Origin: Pseudorasbora parva
Lineage: Eukaryota; Chordata; Actinopteri; Cypriniformes; Gobionidae
Assembly (NCBI RefSeq): GCF_024679245.1
Contig: NC_090177.1
Span: forward strand, 50,131,353-50,195,352
Direction: 5' to 3'
DNA: 64,000 nucleotides
Shown here: one piece after another, positions 9,635-20,128 of the stretch
How positions within the stretch are numbered: the first letter of the stretch is position 1
How the letters are laid out: each line of letters starts with the position of its first letter
Notes under the pieces: generated by a model
Told to the model about the DNA's origin: nothing
Databases searched by the model: none
The model's input: the letters and a program-made list of their open reading frames with translations, nothing else
Position numbers and translations under genes: made by a program

Positions 9635-9721
9635 TCCTTCGAGCCGGAGTCGAACCAGCGACCTAAGGATTGCCAACCTTTCACCTACAGTCCTCCGCTC
9701 TACCAGCTGAGCTATCGAAGG
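9635..9721 (-). tRNA. tRNA-Tyr (GUA)
   Basis: Unit 15; intron I2. Confidence 0.94.
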
Positions 9722-10001
9722 CACAGAGATTACGAACGAAAGCTCAACCTATCAGAAATTTCTGATCCATAGTCAGACGCGTTTTCCATTAGGCCACTGG
9801 CCCACCGGTCTGGCGCCTTGCAGGTGTTTACACGTCTTGTTGGTAATTGACTGGACTGTTTCTCAGTGGAAGAACTGTGATCCAGAGTCAGAGACTCTCT
9901 CCAGGACAAAAAGGCTAGCCTTAGTGGTCTAGCTTGAGAAGTTGCAGCAAAACACGGTAGAGGCCCACAGTCAGGATTTAGAAGGCTCATCGAAAAGTCC
10001 T

Positions 10002-10073
10002 TCCCTGGTGGTCTAGTGGTTAGGATTCGGCGCTCTCACCGCCGCGGCCCGGATTTGATTCCCGGTCAGGGAA
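10002..10073 (+). tRNA. tRNA-Glu (CUC), B-box-defective class
   Basis: Unit 16; A53/U56. Confidence 0.8.
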
Positions 10074-10127
10074 CATGCTTTTGCCTTGCAACTTAGCCAA
10101 GAAAGGGTTTGCATGTGAAAAGGGACC

Positions 10128-10214
10128 TCCTTCGAGCCGGAGTCGAACCAGCGACCTAAGGATTGCCAACCTTTCACCTACAGTCCTCCGCTCTACCAGC
10201 TGAGCTATCGAAGG
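10128..10214 (-). tRNA. tRNA-Tyr (GUA)
   Basis: Unit 16; intron I2. Confidence 0.94.
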
Positions 10215-10494
10215 CACAGAGATTACGAACGAAAGCTCAACCTATCACAAATTTCTGATCCATAGTCAGACGCGTTTTCCATTAGGCCACTGGCCCACCG
10301 GTCTGGCGCCTTGCAGGTGTTTACACGTCTTGTTGGTAATTGACTGGACTGTTTCTCAGTGGAAGAACTGTGATCCAGAGTCAGAGACTCTCTCCAGGAC
10401 AAAAAGGCTAGCCTTAGTGGTCTAGCTTGAGAAGTTGCAGCAAAACACGGTAGAGGCCCACAGTCAGGATTTAGAAGGCTCATCGAAAAGTCCT

Positions 10495-10566
10495 TCCCTG
10501 GTGGTCTAGTGGTTAGGATTCGGCGCTCTCACCGCCGCGGCCCGGGTTCGATTCCCGGTCAGGGAA
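10495..10566 (+). tRNA. tRNA-Glu (CUC)
   Basis: Unit 17; intact class. Confidence 0.95.
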
Positions 10567-10620
10567 CAGTCTTTTTCCCTCCAACACAGCCAAGAAAGTG
10601 TTTGCATGTGAAAAATGACC

Positions 10621-10707
10621 TCCTTCGAGCCGGAGTCGAACCAGCGACCTAAGGATTTCCAACCTTCCACCTACAGTCCTCCGCTCTACCAGCTGAGCTA
10701 TCGAAGG
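10621..10707 (-). tRNA. tRNA-Tyr (GUA)
   Basis: Unit 17; intron I1. Confidence 0.95.
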
Positions 10708-10830
10708 CACGCAGGTGAGCAACAGAACCTCAACCTATCAGGTTGCTGCAGCTCCACTGCCGGCTAAAAGTGCTTTTGCCGCAGACCGAAGCGCTGGCTG
10801 TTCAGTAAGGGAAGCCAAAACAATCACAAC

Positions 10831-10902
10831 TTCCCATACCGGGAGTCGAACCCGGGCCGCCTGGGTGAAAACCAGGAATCCTGACCGCTAGACCATATGG
10901 GA
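10831..10902 (-). tRNA. tRNA-Glu (UUC)
   Basis: Unit 17; main form. Confidence 0.96.
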
Positions 10903-11327
10903 ATTCCTGCACCTATCAAGCAGGCTTGTGGGGGTGTTTTTCATCCATGTGGTACGTACAAGGGCAGGGTTCTGTTGAGCCCTTTGGCTTTCAGTGTGTG
11001 ATCGTCCCCTTTAAAAATATGGGTATGATCCGAAGGCATTGTTTACCGAATTCAGTTTTAACAGACTCAATGGAAGAAGCTGTCATTTGTTTCGCCCAGG
11101 GGGTGAAACTTTATCCCATTCTTGTGATCACATAATAGATACTTAAAACTGCTCATTAAAGCAAGGTCCCTGTGACAGTACTTATGCGATGCATTTGAAA
11201 ACACGCACGGTAATGAATGGTAAGCGCTATCTCGCAGACAAAACAGCCTATGGTTGGACTGTCAATTTATAAGAAACATAAATCAATTTAATAATTAAAG
11301 GGTGAAAGCAAAGCAAAAACAATCATT

Positions 11328-11400
11328 CGAGCCAGCCAGGAGTCGAACCTAGAATCTTCTGATCCGTAGTCAGACGCGTTATCCATTGCGCCACTGGCCC
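11328..11400 (-). tRNA. tRNA-Arg (ACG)
   Basis: Unit 17; main form; one base differs in the 3' flank. Confidence 0.95.
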
Positions 11401-11586
11401 ACTGTAGGAACGACTTGCTGGTGTTTATACGCGTCTTGTTGGTGTTTGACTGAACAGCTTCTCAGTGGAAGAACTGTGATCCAGAGTAAGAGAATCTCTC
11501 CAGGAGGAAAAGGCTAGCCTTAGAAGTTGCAGCAAAATCTGGTAGAGGCCAACAGCCAGGATTTAGGAGGCGAATAAGAAAGTCCT

Positions 11587-11658
11587 TCCCTGGTGGTCTA
11601 GTGGTTAGGATTCGGCGCTCTCACCGCCGCGGCCCGGATTTGATTCCCGGTCAGGGAA
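11587..11658 (+). tRNA. tRNA-Glu (CUC), B-box-defective class
   Basis: Unit 18; A53/U56. Confidence 0.8.
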
Positions 11659-11712
11659 CATGCTTTTGCCTTGCAACTTAGCCAAGAAAGGGTTTGCATG
11701 TGAAAAGGGACC

Positions 11713-11799
11713 TCCTTCGAGCCGGAGTCGAACCAGCGACCTAAGGATTGCCAACCTTTCACCTACAGTCCTCCGCTCTACCAGCTGAGCTATCGAAGG
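11713..11799 (-). tRNA. tRNA-Tyr (GUA)
   Basis: Unit 18; intron I2. Confidence 0.94.
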
Positions 11800-12079
11800 C
11801 ACAGAGATTACGAACGAAAGCTCAACCTATCAGAAATTTCTGATCCATAGTCAGACGCGTTTTCCATTAGGCCACTGGCCCACCGGTCTGGCGCCTTGCA
11901 GGTGTTTACACGTCTTGTTGGTAATTGACTGGACTGTTTCTCAGTGGAAGAACTGTGATCCAGAGTCAGAGACTCTCTCCAGGACAAAAAGGCTAGCCTT
12001 AGTGGTCTAGCTTGAGAAGTTGCAGCAAAACACGGTAGAGGCCCACAGTCAGGATTTAGAAGGCTCATCGAAAAGTCCT

Positions 12080-12151
12080 TCCCTGGTGGTCTAGTGGTTA
12101 GGATTCGGCGCTCTCACCGCCGCGGCCCGGATTTGATTCCCGGTCAGGGAA
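12080..12151 (+). tRNA. tRNA-Glu (CUC), B-box-defective class
   Basis: Unit 19; A53/U56. Confidence 0.8.
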
Positions 12152-12205
12152 CATGCTTTTGCCTTGCAACTTAGCCAAGAAAGGGTTTGCATGTGAAAAG
12201 GGACC

Positions 12206-12292
12206 TCCTTCGAGCCGGAGTCGAACCAGCGACCTAAGGATTGCCAACCTTTCACCTACAGTCCTCCGCTCTACCAGCTGAGCTATCGAAGG
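12206..12292 (-). tRNA. tRNA-Tyr (GUA)
   Basis: Unit 19; intron I2. Confidence 0.94.
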
Positions 12293-12572
12293 CACAGAGA
12301 TTACGAACGAAAGCTCAACCTATCACAAATTTCTGATCCATAGTCAGACGCGTTTTCCATTAGGCCACTGGCCCACCGGTCTGGCGCCTTGCAGGTGTTT
12401 ACACGTCTTGTTGGTAATTGACTGGACTGTTTCTCAGTGGAAGAACTGTGATCCAGAGTCAGAGACTCTCTCCAGGACAAAAAGGCTAGCCTTAGTGGTC
12501 TAGCTTGAGAAGTTGCAGCAAAACACGGTAGAGGCCCACAGTCAGGATTTAGAAGGCTCATCGAAAAGTCCT

Positions 12573-12644
12573 TCCCTGGTGGTCTAGTGGTTAGGATTCG
12601 GCGCTCTCACCGCCGCGGCCCGGGTTCGATTCCCGGTCAGGGAA
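12573..12644 (+). tRNA. tRNA-Glu (CUC)
   Basis: Unit 20; intact class. Confidence 0.95.
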
Positions 12645-12698
12645 CAGTCTTTTTCCCTCCAACACAGCCAAGAAAGTGTTTGCATGTGAAAAATGACC

Positions 12699-12785
12699 TC
12701 CTTCGAGCCGGAGTCGAACCAGCGACCTAAGGATTTCCAACCTTCCACCTACAGTCCTCCGCTCTACCAGCTGAGCTATCGAAGG
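12699..12785 (-). tRNA. tRNA-Tyr (GUA)
   Basis: Unit 20; intron I1. Confidence 0.95.
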
Positions 12786-12908
12786 CACGCAGGTGAGCAA
12801 CAGAACCTCAACCTATCAGGTTGCTGCAGCTCCACTGCCGGCTAAAAGTGCTTTTGCCGCAGACCGAAGCGCTGGCTGTTCAGTAAGGGAAGCCAAAACA
12901 ATCACAAC

Positions 12909-12980
12909 TTCCCATACCGGGAGTCGAACCCGGGCCGCCTGGGTGAAAACCAGGAATCCTGACCGCTAGACCATATGGGA
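12909..12980 (-). tRNA. tRNA-Glu (UUC)
   Basis: Unit 20; main form. Confidence 0.96.
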
Positions 12981-13405
12981 ATTCCTGCACCTATCAAGCA
13001 GGCTTGTGGGGGTGTTTTTCATCCATGTGGTACGTACAAGGGCAGGGTTCTGTTGAGCCCTTTGGCTTTCAGTGTGTGATCGTCCCCTTTAAAAATATGG
13101 GTATGATCCGAAGGCATTGTTTACCGAATTCAGTTTTAACAGACTCAATGGAAGAAGCTGTCATTTGTTTCGCCCAGGGGGTGAAACTTTATCCCATTCT
13201 TGTGATCACATAATAGATACTTAAAACTGCTCATTAAAGCAAGGTCCCTGTGACAGTACTTATGCGATGCATTTGAAAACACGCACGGTAATGAATGGTA
13301 AGCGCTATCTCGCAGACAAAACAGCCTATGGTTGGACTGTCAATTTATAAGAAACATAAATCAATTTAATAATTAAAGGGTGAAAGCAAAGCAAAAACAA
13401 TCATT

Positions 13406-13478
13406 CGAGCCAGCCAGGAGTCGAACCTAGAATCTTCTGATCCGTAGTCAGACGCGTTATCCATTGCGCCACTGGCCC
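13406..13478 (-). tRNA. tRNA-Arg (ACG)
   Basis: Unit 20; main form. Confidence 0.95.
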
Positions 13479-13664
13479 ACTGTAGGAACGACTTGCTGGT
13501 GTTTATACGCGTCTTGTTGGTGTTTGACTGAACAGCTTCTCAGTGGAAGAACTGTGATCCAGAGTAAGAGAATCTCTCCAGGAGGAAAAGGCTAGCCTTA
13601 GAAGTTGCAGCAAAATCTGGTAGAGGCCAACAGCCAGGATTTAGGAGGCGAATAAGAAAGTCCT

Positions 13665-13736
13665 TCCCTGGTGGTCTAGTGGTTAGGATTCGGCGCTCTC
13701 ACCGCCGCGGCCCGGATTTGATTCCCGGTCAGGGAA
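13665..13736 (+). tRNA. tRNA-Glu (CUC), B-box-defective class
   Basis: Unit 21; A53/U56. Confidence 0.8.
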
Positions 13737-13790
13737 CATGCTTTTGCCTTGCAACTTAGCCAAGAAAGGGTTTGCATGTGAAAAGGGACC

Positions 13791-13877
13791 TCCTTCGAGC
13801 CGGAGTCGAACCAGCGACCTAAGGATTGCCAACCTTTCACCTACAGTCCTCCGCTCTACCAGCTGAGCTATCGAAGG
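13791..13877 (-). tRNA. tRNA-Tyr (GUA)
   Basis: Unit 21; intron I2. Confidence 0.94.
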
Positions 13878-14157
13878 CACAGAGATTACGAACGAAAGCT
13901 CAACCTATCAGAAATTTCTGATCCATAGTCAGACGCGTTTTCCATTAGGCCACTGGCCCACCGGTCTGGCGCCTTGCAGGTGTTTACACGTCTTGTTGGT
14001 AATTGACTGGACTGTTTCTCAGTGGAAGAACTGTGATCCAGAGTCAGAGACTCTCTCCAGGACAAAAAGGCTAGCCTTAGTGGTCTAGCTTGAGAAGTTG
14101 CAGCAAAACACGGTAGAGGCCCACAGTCAGGATTTAGAAGGCTCATCGAAAAGTCCT

Positions 14158-14229
14158 TCCCTGGTGGTCTAGTGGTTAGGATTCGGCGCTCTCACCGCCG
14201 CGGCCCGGATTTGATTCCCGGTCAGGGAA
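14158..14229 (+). tRNA. tRNA-Glu (CUC), B-box-defective class
   Basis: Unit 22; A53/U56. Confidence 0.8.
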
Positions 14230-14283
14230 CATGCTTTTGCCTTGCAACTTAGCCAAGAAAGGGTTTGCATGTGAAAAGGGACC

Positions 14284-14370
14284 TCCTTCGAGCCGGAGTC
14301 GAACCAGCGACCTAAGGATTGCCAACCTTCCACCTACAGTCCTCCGCTCTACCAGCTGAGCTATCGAAGG
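14284..14370 (-). tRNA. tRNA-Tyr (GUA)
   Basis: Unit 22; intron I3, a mix of I1 (5' half) and I2 (3' half). Confidence 0.94.
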
Positions 14371-14650
14371 CACAGAGATTACGAACGAAAGCTCAACCTA
14401 TCAGAAATTTCTGATCCATAGTCAGACGCGTTTTCCATTAGGCCAATGGCCCACCGGTCTGGCGCCTTGCAGGTGTTTACACGTCTTGTTGGTAATTGAC
14501 TGGACTGTTTCTCAGTGGAAGAACTGTGATCCAGAGTCAGAGACTCTCTCCAGGACAAAAAGGCTAGCCTTAGTGGTCTAGCTTGAGAAGTTGCAGCAAA
14601 GCACGTTAGAGGCCCACAGTCAGGATTTAGAAGGCTCATCGAAAAGTCCT

Positions 14651-14722
14651 TCCCTCGTGGTCTAGTGTTTAGGATTCGGCGCTCTCACCGCCGCGGCCCG
14701 GGTTCGATTCCCGGTCAGGGAA
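14651..14722 (+). tRNA. tRNA-Glu (CUC), D-loop-defective class
   Basis: Unit 23 and reference for the U19 class: B box intact, but the D loop reads AGTGTTTA, so one of the invariant guanines G18/G19 at the end of the A box is U. This copy also has C at position 6 of the acceptor stem facing C67. Probably inactive. Confidence 0.7.
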
Positions 14723-14776
14723 CATGCTTTTGCCTTGCAACTTAGCCAAGAAAGGGTTTGCATGTGAAAAGGGACC

Positions 14777-14863
14777 TCCTTCGAGCCGGAGTCGAACCAG
14801 CGACCTAAGGATTGCCAACCTTTCACCTACAGTCCTCCGCTCTACCAGCTGAGCTATCGAAGG
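14777..14863 (-). tRNA. tRNA-Tyr (GUA)
   Basis: Unit 23; intron I2. Confidence 0.94.
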
Positions 14864-15143
14864 CACAGAGATTACGAACGAAAGCTCAACCTATCAGAAA
14901 TTTCTGATCCATAGTCAGACGCGTTTTCCATTAGGCCACTGGCCCACCGGTCTGGCGCCTTGCAGGTGTTTACACGTCTTGTTGGTAATTGACTGGACTG
15001 TTTCTCAGTGGAAGAACTGTGATCCAGAGTCAGAGACTCTCTCCAGGACAAAAAGGCTAGCCTTAGTGGTCTAGCTTGAGAAGTTGCAGCAAAACACGGT
15101 AGAGGCCCACAGTCAGGATTTAGAAGGCTCATCGAAAAGTCCT

Positions 15144-15215
15144 TCCCTGGTGGTCTAGTGGTTAGGATTCGGCGCTCTCACCGCCGCGGCCCGGATTTGA
15201 TTCCCGGTCAGGGAA
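15144..15215 (+). tRNA. tRNA-Glu (CUC), B-box-defective class
   Basis: Unit 24; A53/U56. Confidence 0.8.
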
Positions 15216-15269
15216 CATGCTTTTGCCTTGCAACTTAGCCAAAAAAGGGTTTGCATGTGAAAAGGGACC

Positions 15270-15356
15270 TCCTTCGAGCCGGAGTCGAACCAGCGACCTA
15301 AGGATTGCCAACCTTTCAACTACAGTGCTCCGCTCTACCAGCTGAGCTATCGAAGG
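15270..15356 (-). tRNA. tRNA-Tyr (GUA), anticodon-stem variant
   Basis: Unit 24; intron starts TTGAAAGG and the 5' anticodon stem reads GGAGCACTGTAG, breaking one pair. Shared with units 49 and 63. Confidence 0.8.
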
Positions 15357-15636
15357 CACAGAGATTACGAACGAAAGCTCAACCTATCAGAAATTTCTGA
15401 TCCATAGTCAGACGCGTTTTCCATTAGGCCACTGGCCCACCGGTCTGGCGCCTTGCAGGTGTTTACACGTCTTGTTGGTAATTGACTGGACTGTTTCTCA
15501 GTGGAAGAACTGTGATCCAGAGTCAGAGACTCTCTCCAGGACAAAAAGGCTAGCCTTAGTGGTCTAGCTTGAGAAGTTGCAGCAAAACACGGTAGAGGCC
15601 CACAGTCAGGATTTAGAAGGCTCATCGAAAAGTCCT

Positions 15637-15708
15637 TCCCTGGTGGTCTAGTGGTTAGGATTCGGCGCTCTCACCGCCGCGGCCCGGGTTCGATTCCCGG
15701 TCAGGGAA
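15637..15708 (+). tRNA. tRNA-Glu (CUC)
   Basis: Unit 25; intact class. Confidence 0.95.
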
Positions 15709-15762
15709 CAGTCTTTTTCCCTCCAACACAGCCAAGAAAGTGTTTGCATGTGAAAAATGACC

Positions 15763-15849
15763 TCCTTCGAGCCGGAGTCGAAACAGCGACCTAAGGATTT
15801 CCAACCTTCCACCTACAGTCCTCCGCTCTACCAGCTGAGCTATCGAAGG
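15763..15849 (-). tRNA. tRNA-Tyr (GUA), T-stem variant
   Basis: Unit 25; intron I1; G53 is U, giving B box GTTTCGACTCC and a U53-C61 mismatch. Shared with units 50, 53, 64 and 67. Confidence 0.82.
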
Positions 15850-15972
15850 CACGCAGGTGAGCAACAGAACCTCAACCTATCAGGTTGCTGCAGCTCCACT
15901 GCCGGCTAAAAGTGCTTTTGCCGCAGACAGAAGCGCTGGCTGTTCAGTAAGGGAAGCCAAAACAATCACAAC

Positions 15973-16044
15973 TTCCCATACCGGGAGTCGAACCCGGGCC
16001 GCCTGGGTGAAAACCAGGAATCCTGACCGCTAGACCATATGGGA
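15973..16044 (-). tRNA. tRNA-Glu (UUC)
   Basis: Unit 25; main form. Confidence 0.96.
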
Positions 16045-16469
16045 ATTCCTGCACCTATCAAGCAGGCTTGTGGGGGTGTTTTTCATCCATGTGGTACGTA
16101 CAAGGGCAGGGTTCTGTTGAGCCCTTTGGCTTTCAGTGTGTGATCGTCCCCTTTAAAAATATGGGTATGATCCGAAGGCATTGTTTACCGAATTCAGTTT
16201 TAACAGACTCAATGGAAGAAGCTGTCATTTGTTTCGCCCAGGGGGTGAAACTTTATCCCATTCTTGTGATCACATAATAGATACTTAAAACTGCTCATTA
16301 AAGCAAGGTCCCTGTGACAGTACTTATGCGATGCATTTGAAAACACGCACGGTAATGAATGGTAAGCGCTATCTCGCAGACAAAACAGCCTATGGTTGGA
16401 CTGTCAATTTATAAGAAACATAAATCAATTTAATAATTAAAGGCTGAAAGCAAAGCAAAAACAATCGTT

Positions 16470-16542
16470 CGAGCCAGCCAGGAGTCGAACCTAGAAACTT
16501 CTGATCCATAGTCAGACGCGTTATCCATTGTGCCACTGGCCC
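16470..16542 (-). tRNA. tRNA-Arg body with AUG anticodon
   Basis: Unit 25. Complete 73-nt Arg-type gene with intact B box, but the anticodon loop is CTATGGA, so ACG is changed to ATG (His codons). The variable-loop side (AGAAGTTTCTAGG) and a D-stem A also differ from the main Arg form. C35 is the main arginine identity base in known ArgRS systems and the gene lacks histidine identity G-1 as far as can be seen, so charging is uncertain. The changed stretch equals that of the Arg relics in older units, which suggests gene conversion. Confidence 0.85.
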
Positions 16543-16728
16543 ACTGTAGGAACGACTTGCTGGTGTTTATACGCGTCTTGTTGGTGTTTGACTGAACAGC
16601 TTCTCAGTGGAAGAACTGTGATCCAGAGTAAGAGATTCTCTCCAGGAGGAAAAGGCTAGCCTTAGAAGTTGCAGCAAAATCTGGTAGAGGCCAACAGCCA
16701 GGATTTAGGAGGCGAATAAGAAAGTCCT

Positions 16729-16800
16729 TCCCTGGTGGTCTAGTGGTTAGGATTCGGCGCTCTCACCGCCGCGGCCCGGATTTGATTCCCGGTCAGGGAA
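16729..16800 (+). tRNA. tRNA-Glu (CUC), B-box-defective class
   Basis: Unit 26; A53/U56. Confidence 0.8.
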
Positions 16801-16854
16801 CATGCTTTTGCCTTGCAACTTAGCCAAGAAAGGGTTTGCATGTGAAAAGGGACC

Positions 16855-16941
16855 TCCTTCGAGCCGGAGTCGAACCAGCGACCTAAGGATTGCCAACCTT
16901 TCACCTACAGTCCTCCGCTCTACCAGCTGAGCAATCGAAGG
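16855..16941 (-). tRNA. tRNA-Tyr (GUA)
   Basis: Unit 26; intron I2; position 9 is U instead of A. Shared only with unit 68. Confidence 0.9.
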
Positions 16942-17221
16942 CACAGAGATTACGAACGAAAGCTCAACCTATCAGAAATTTCTGATCCATAGTCAGACGC
17001 GTTTTCCATTAGGCCACTGGCCCACCGGTCTGGCGCCTTGCAGGTGTTTACACGTCTTGTTGGTAATTGACTGGACTGTTTCTCAGTGGAAGAACTGTGA
17101 TCCAGAGTCAGAGACTCTCTCCAGGACAAAAAGGCTAGCCTTAGTGGTCTAGCTTGAGAAGTTGCAGCAAAACACGGTAGAGGCCCACAGTCAGGATTTA
17201 GAAGGCTCATCGAAAAGTCCT

Positions 17222-17293
17222 TCCCTGGTGGTCTAGTGGTTAGGATTCGGCGCTCTCACCGCCGCGGCCCGGATTTGATTCCCGGTCAGGGAA
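17222..17293 (+). tRNA. tRNA-Glu (CUC), B-box-defective class
   Basis: Unit 27; A53/U56. Confidence 0.8.
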
Positions 17294-17347
17294 CATGCTT
17301 TTGCCTTGCAACTTAGCCAAGAAAGGGTTTGCATGTGAAAAGGGACC

Positions 17348-17434
17348 TCCTTCGAGCCGGAGTCGAACCAGCGACCTAAGGATTGCCAACCTTTCACCTA
17401 CAGTCCTCCGCTCTACCAGCTGAGCTATCGAAGG
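17348..17434 (-). tRNA. tRNA-Tyr (GUA)
   Basis: Unit 27; intron I2. Confidence 0.94.
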
Positions 17435-17714
17435 CACAGAGATTACGAACGAAAGCTCAACCTATCAGAAATTTCTGATCCATAGTCAGACGCGTTTTCC
17501 ATTAGGCCACTGGCCCACCGGTCTGGCGCCTTGCAGGTGTTTACACGTCTTGTTGGTAATTGACTGGACTGTTTCTCAGTGGAAGAACTGTGATCCAGAG
17601 TCAGAGACTCTCTCCAGGACAAAAAGGCTAGCCTTAGTGGTCTAGCTTGAGAAGTTGCAGCAAAACACGGTAGAGGCCCACAGTCAGGATTTAGAAGGCT
17701 CATCGAAAAGTCCT

Positions 17715-17786
17715 TCCCTGGTGGTCTAGTGGTTAGGATTCGGCGCTCTCACCGCCGCGGCCCGGCTTCGATTCCCGGTCAGGGAA
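17715..17786 (+). tRNA. tRNA-Glu (CUC), T-stem variant
   Basis: Unit 28; G53 is C (B box GCTTCGATTCC), facing C61. The only long-unit Glu in the core with a B-box change. Confidence 0.8.
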
Positions 17787-17840
17787 CAGTCTTTTTCCCT
17801 CCAACACAGCCAAGAAAGTGTTTGCATGTGAAAAATGACC

Positions 17841-17927
17841 TCCTTCGAGGCGGAGTCGAAATAGCGACCTAAGGATTTCCAACCTTCCACCTACAGTCCT
17901 CCGCTCTACCAGCTGAGCTATCGAAGG
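17841..17927 (-). tRNA. tRNA-Tyr (GUA), damaged copy
   Basis: Unit 28; intron I1; T arm reads CTATTTCGACTCCGCCTCG, with several T-stem and acceptor changes. Probably a pseudogene. Confidence 0.65.
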
Positions 17928-18050
17928 CACGCAGGTGAGCAACAGAACCTCAACCTATCAGGTTGCTGCAGCTCCACTGCCGGCTAAAAGTGCTTTTGCC
18001 GCAGACCGAAGCGCTGGCTGTTCAGTAAGGGAAGCCAAAACAATCACAAC

Positions 18051-18122
18051 TTCCCATACCGGGAGTCGAACCCGGGCCGCCTGGGTGAAAACCAGGAATC
18101 CTGACCGCTAGACCATATGGGA
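18051..18122 (-). tRNA. tRNA-Glu (UUC)
   Basis: Unit 28; main form. Confidence 0.96.
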
Positions 18123-18547
18123 ATTCCTGCACCTATCAAGCAGGCTTGTGGGGGTGTTTTTCATCCATGTGGTACGTACAAGGGCAGGGTTCTGTTGAGC
18201 CCTTTGGCTTTCAGTGTGTGATCGTCCCCTTTAAAAATATGGGTATGATCCGAAGGCATTGTTTACCGAATTCAGTTTTAACAGACTCAATGGAAGAAGC
18301 TGTCATTTGTTTCGCCCAGGGGGTGAAACTTTATCCCATTCTTGTGATCACATAATAGATACTTAAAACTGCTCATTAAAGCAAGGTCCCTGTGACAGTA
18401 CTTATGCGATGCATTTGAAAACACGCACGGTAATGAATGGTAAGCGCTATCTCGCAGACAAAACAGCCTATGGTTGGACTGTCAATTTATAAGAAACATA
18501 AATCAATTTAATAATTAAAGGGTGAAAGCAAAGCAAAAACAATCATT

Positions 18548-18620
18548 CGAGCCAGCCAGGAGTCGAACCTAGAATCTTCTGATCCGTAGTCAGACGCGTT
18601 ATCCATTGCGCCACTGGCCC
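18548..18620 (-). tRNA. tRNA-Arg (ACG)
   Basis: Unit 28; main form. Confidence 0.95.
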
Positions 18621-18806
18621 ACTGTAGGAACGACTTGCGGGTGTTTATACGCGTCTTGTTGGTGTTTGACTGAACAGCTTCTCAGTGGAAGAACTGTGAT
18701 CCAGAGTAAGAGAATCTCTCCAGGAGGAAAAGGCTAGCCTTAGAAGTTGCAGCAAAATCTGGTAGAGGCCAACAGCCAGGATTTAGGAGGCGAATAAGAA
18801 AGTCCT

Positions 18807-18878
18807 TCCCTGGTGGTCTAGTGGTTAGGATTCGGCGCTCTCACCGCCGCGGCCCGGATTTGATTCCCGGTCAGGGAA
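18807..18878 (+). tRNA. tRNA-Glu (CUC), B-box-defective class
   Basis: Unit 29; A53/U56. Confidence 0.8.
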
Positions 18879-18932
18879 CATGCTTTTGCCTTGCAACTTA
18901 GCCAAGAAAGGGTTTGCATGTGAAAAGGGACC

Positions 18933-19019
18933 TCCTTTGAGCTGGAGTCGAACCAGCGACCTAAGGATTGCCAACCTTTCACCTACAGTCCTCCGCTCTA
19001 CCAGCTGAGCTATCGAAGG
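18933..19019 (-). tRNA. tRNA-Tyr (GUA), variant
   Basis: Unit 29; intron I2; one T-stem and one 3' acceptor base changed (CCAGCTCAAAGG), both C-to-T or G-to-A type. Confidence 0.8.
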
Positions 19020-19299
19020 CACAGAGATTACGAACGAAAGCTCAACCTATCAGAAATTTCTGATCCATAGTCAGACGCGTTTTCCATTAGGCCACTGGCC
19101 CACCGGTCTGGCGCCTTGCAGGTGTTTACACGTCTTGTTGGTAATTGACTGGACTGTTTCTCAGTGGAAGAACTGTGATCCAGAGTCAGAGACTCTCTCC
19201 AGGACAAAAAGGCTAGCCTTAGTGGTCTAGCTTGAGAAGTTGCAGCAAAACACGGTAGAGGCCCACAGTCAGGATTTAGAAGGCTCATCGAAAAGTCCT

Positions 19300-19371
19300 T
19301 CCCTGGTGGTCTAGTGGTTAGGATTCGGCGCTCTCACCGCCGCGGCCCGGATTTGATTCCCGGTCAGGGAA
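19300..19371 (+). tRNA. tRNA-Glu (CUC), B-box-defective class
   Basis: Unit 30; A53/U56. Confidence 0.8.
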
Positions 19372-19425
19372 CATGCTTTTGCCTTGCAACTTAGCCAAGA
19401 AAGGGTTTGCATGTAAAAAGGGACC

Positions 19426-19512
19426 TCCTTCGAGCCGGAGTTGAACCAGCGACCTAAGGATTGCCAACCTTTCACCTACAGTCCTCCGCTCTACCAGCTG
19501 AGCTATCGAAGG
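19426..19512 (-). tRNA. tRNA-Tyr (GUA), B-box variant
   Basis: Unit 30; intron I2; B box GGTTCAACTCC (G57 is A). Shared with units 71 and 74, which also share the T5 terminator made by a flank change. Confidence 0.82.
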
Positions 19513-19792
19513 CACAGAGATTACGAACGAAAGCTCAACCTATCAGAAATTTCTGATCCATAGTCAGACGCGTTTTCCATTAGGCCACTGGCCCACCGGT
19601 CTGGCGCCTTGCAGGTGTTTACACGTCTTGTTGGTAATTGACTGGACTGTTTCTCAGTGGAAGAACTGTGATCCAGAGTCAGAGACTCTCTCCAGGACAA
19701 AAAGGCTAGCCTTAGTGGTCTAGCTTGAGAAGTTGCAGCAAAACACGGTAGAGGCCCACAGTCAGGATTTAGAAGGCTCATCGAAAAGTCCT

Positions 19793-19864
19793 TCCCTGGT
19801 GGTCTAGTGGTTAGGATTCGGCGCTCTCACCGCCGCGGCCCGGGTTCGATTCCCGGTCAGGGAA
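19793..19864 (+). tRNA. tRNA-Glu (CUC)
   Basis: Unit 31; intact class. Confidence 0.95.
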
Positions 19865-19918
19865 CAGTCTTTTTCCCTCCAACACAGCCAAGAAAGTGTT
19901 TGCATGTGAAAAATGACC

Positions 19919-20005
19919 TCCTTCGAGCCGGAGTCGAACCAGCGACCTAAGGATTTCCAACCTTCCACCTACAGTCCTCCGCTCTACCAGCTGAGCTATC
20001 GAAGG
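19919..20005 (-). tRNA. tRNA-Tyr (GUA)
   Basis: Unit 31; intron I1. Confidence 0.95.
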
Positions 20006-20128
20006 CACGCAGGTGAGCAACAGAACCTCAACCTATCAGGTTGCTGCAGCTCCACTGCCGGCTAAAAGTGCTTTTGCCGCAGACCGAAGCGCTGGCTGTT
20101 CAGTAAGGGAAGCCAAAACAATCACAAC

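Larger units (their letters stand above)
7924..10494. repeat. Higher-order block 4: long unit + 3 short
   Basis: Units 13-16, 2,571 bp. Arg relic 5' ends at 9310, 9803 and 10296. Shares the GAAGTGGCAGC marker, the Tyr C62A and the Glu A31 variants with block 10, exactly 14,440 bp to the right. Confidence 0.93.
10495..12572. repeat. Higher-order block 5: long unit + 2 short
   Basis: Units 17-19, 2,078 bp. Arg relic 5' ends at 11881 and 12374. Long-unit spacer has the GGGTGAAAGC and AGAGAATCTC markers also seen in blocks 6, 8, 11, 12, 15 and 18. Confidence 0.93.
12573..15636. repeat. Higher-order block 6: long unit + 4 short
   Basis: Units 20-24, 3,064 bp. Arg relic 5' ends at 13959, 14452, 14945 and 15438. 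Carries the run I3 Tyr, U19 Glu, altered-stem Tyr in consecutive units, as do blocks 12 and 15. Confidence 0.93.
15637..17714. repeat. Higher-order block 7: long unit + 2 short
   Basis: Units 25-27, 2,078 bp. Arg relic 5' ends at 17023 and 17516. Its Tyr U53, Arg(AUG) and unit-26 Tyr variants are shared with block 17, 26.7 kb away. Confidence 0.93.
17715..19792. repeat. Higher-order block 8: long unit + 2 short
   Basis: Units 28-30, 2,078 bp. Arg relic 5' ends at 19101 and 19594. Several private gene variants; the most damaged block of the core. Confidence 0.93.
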
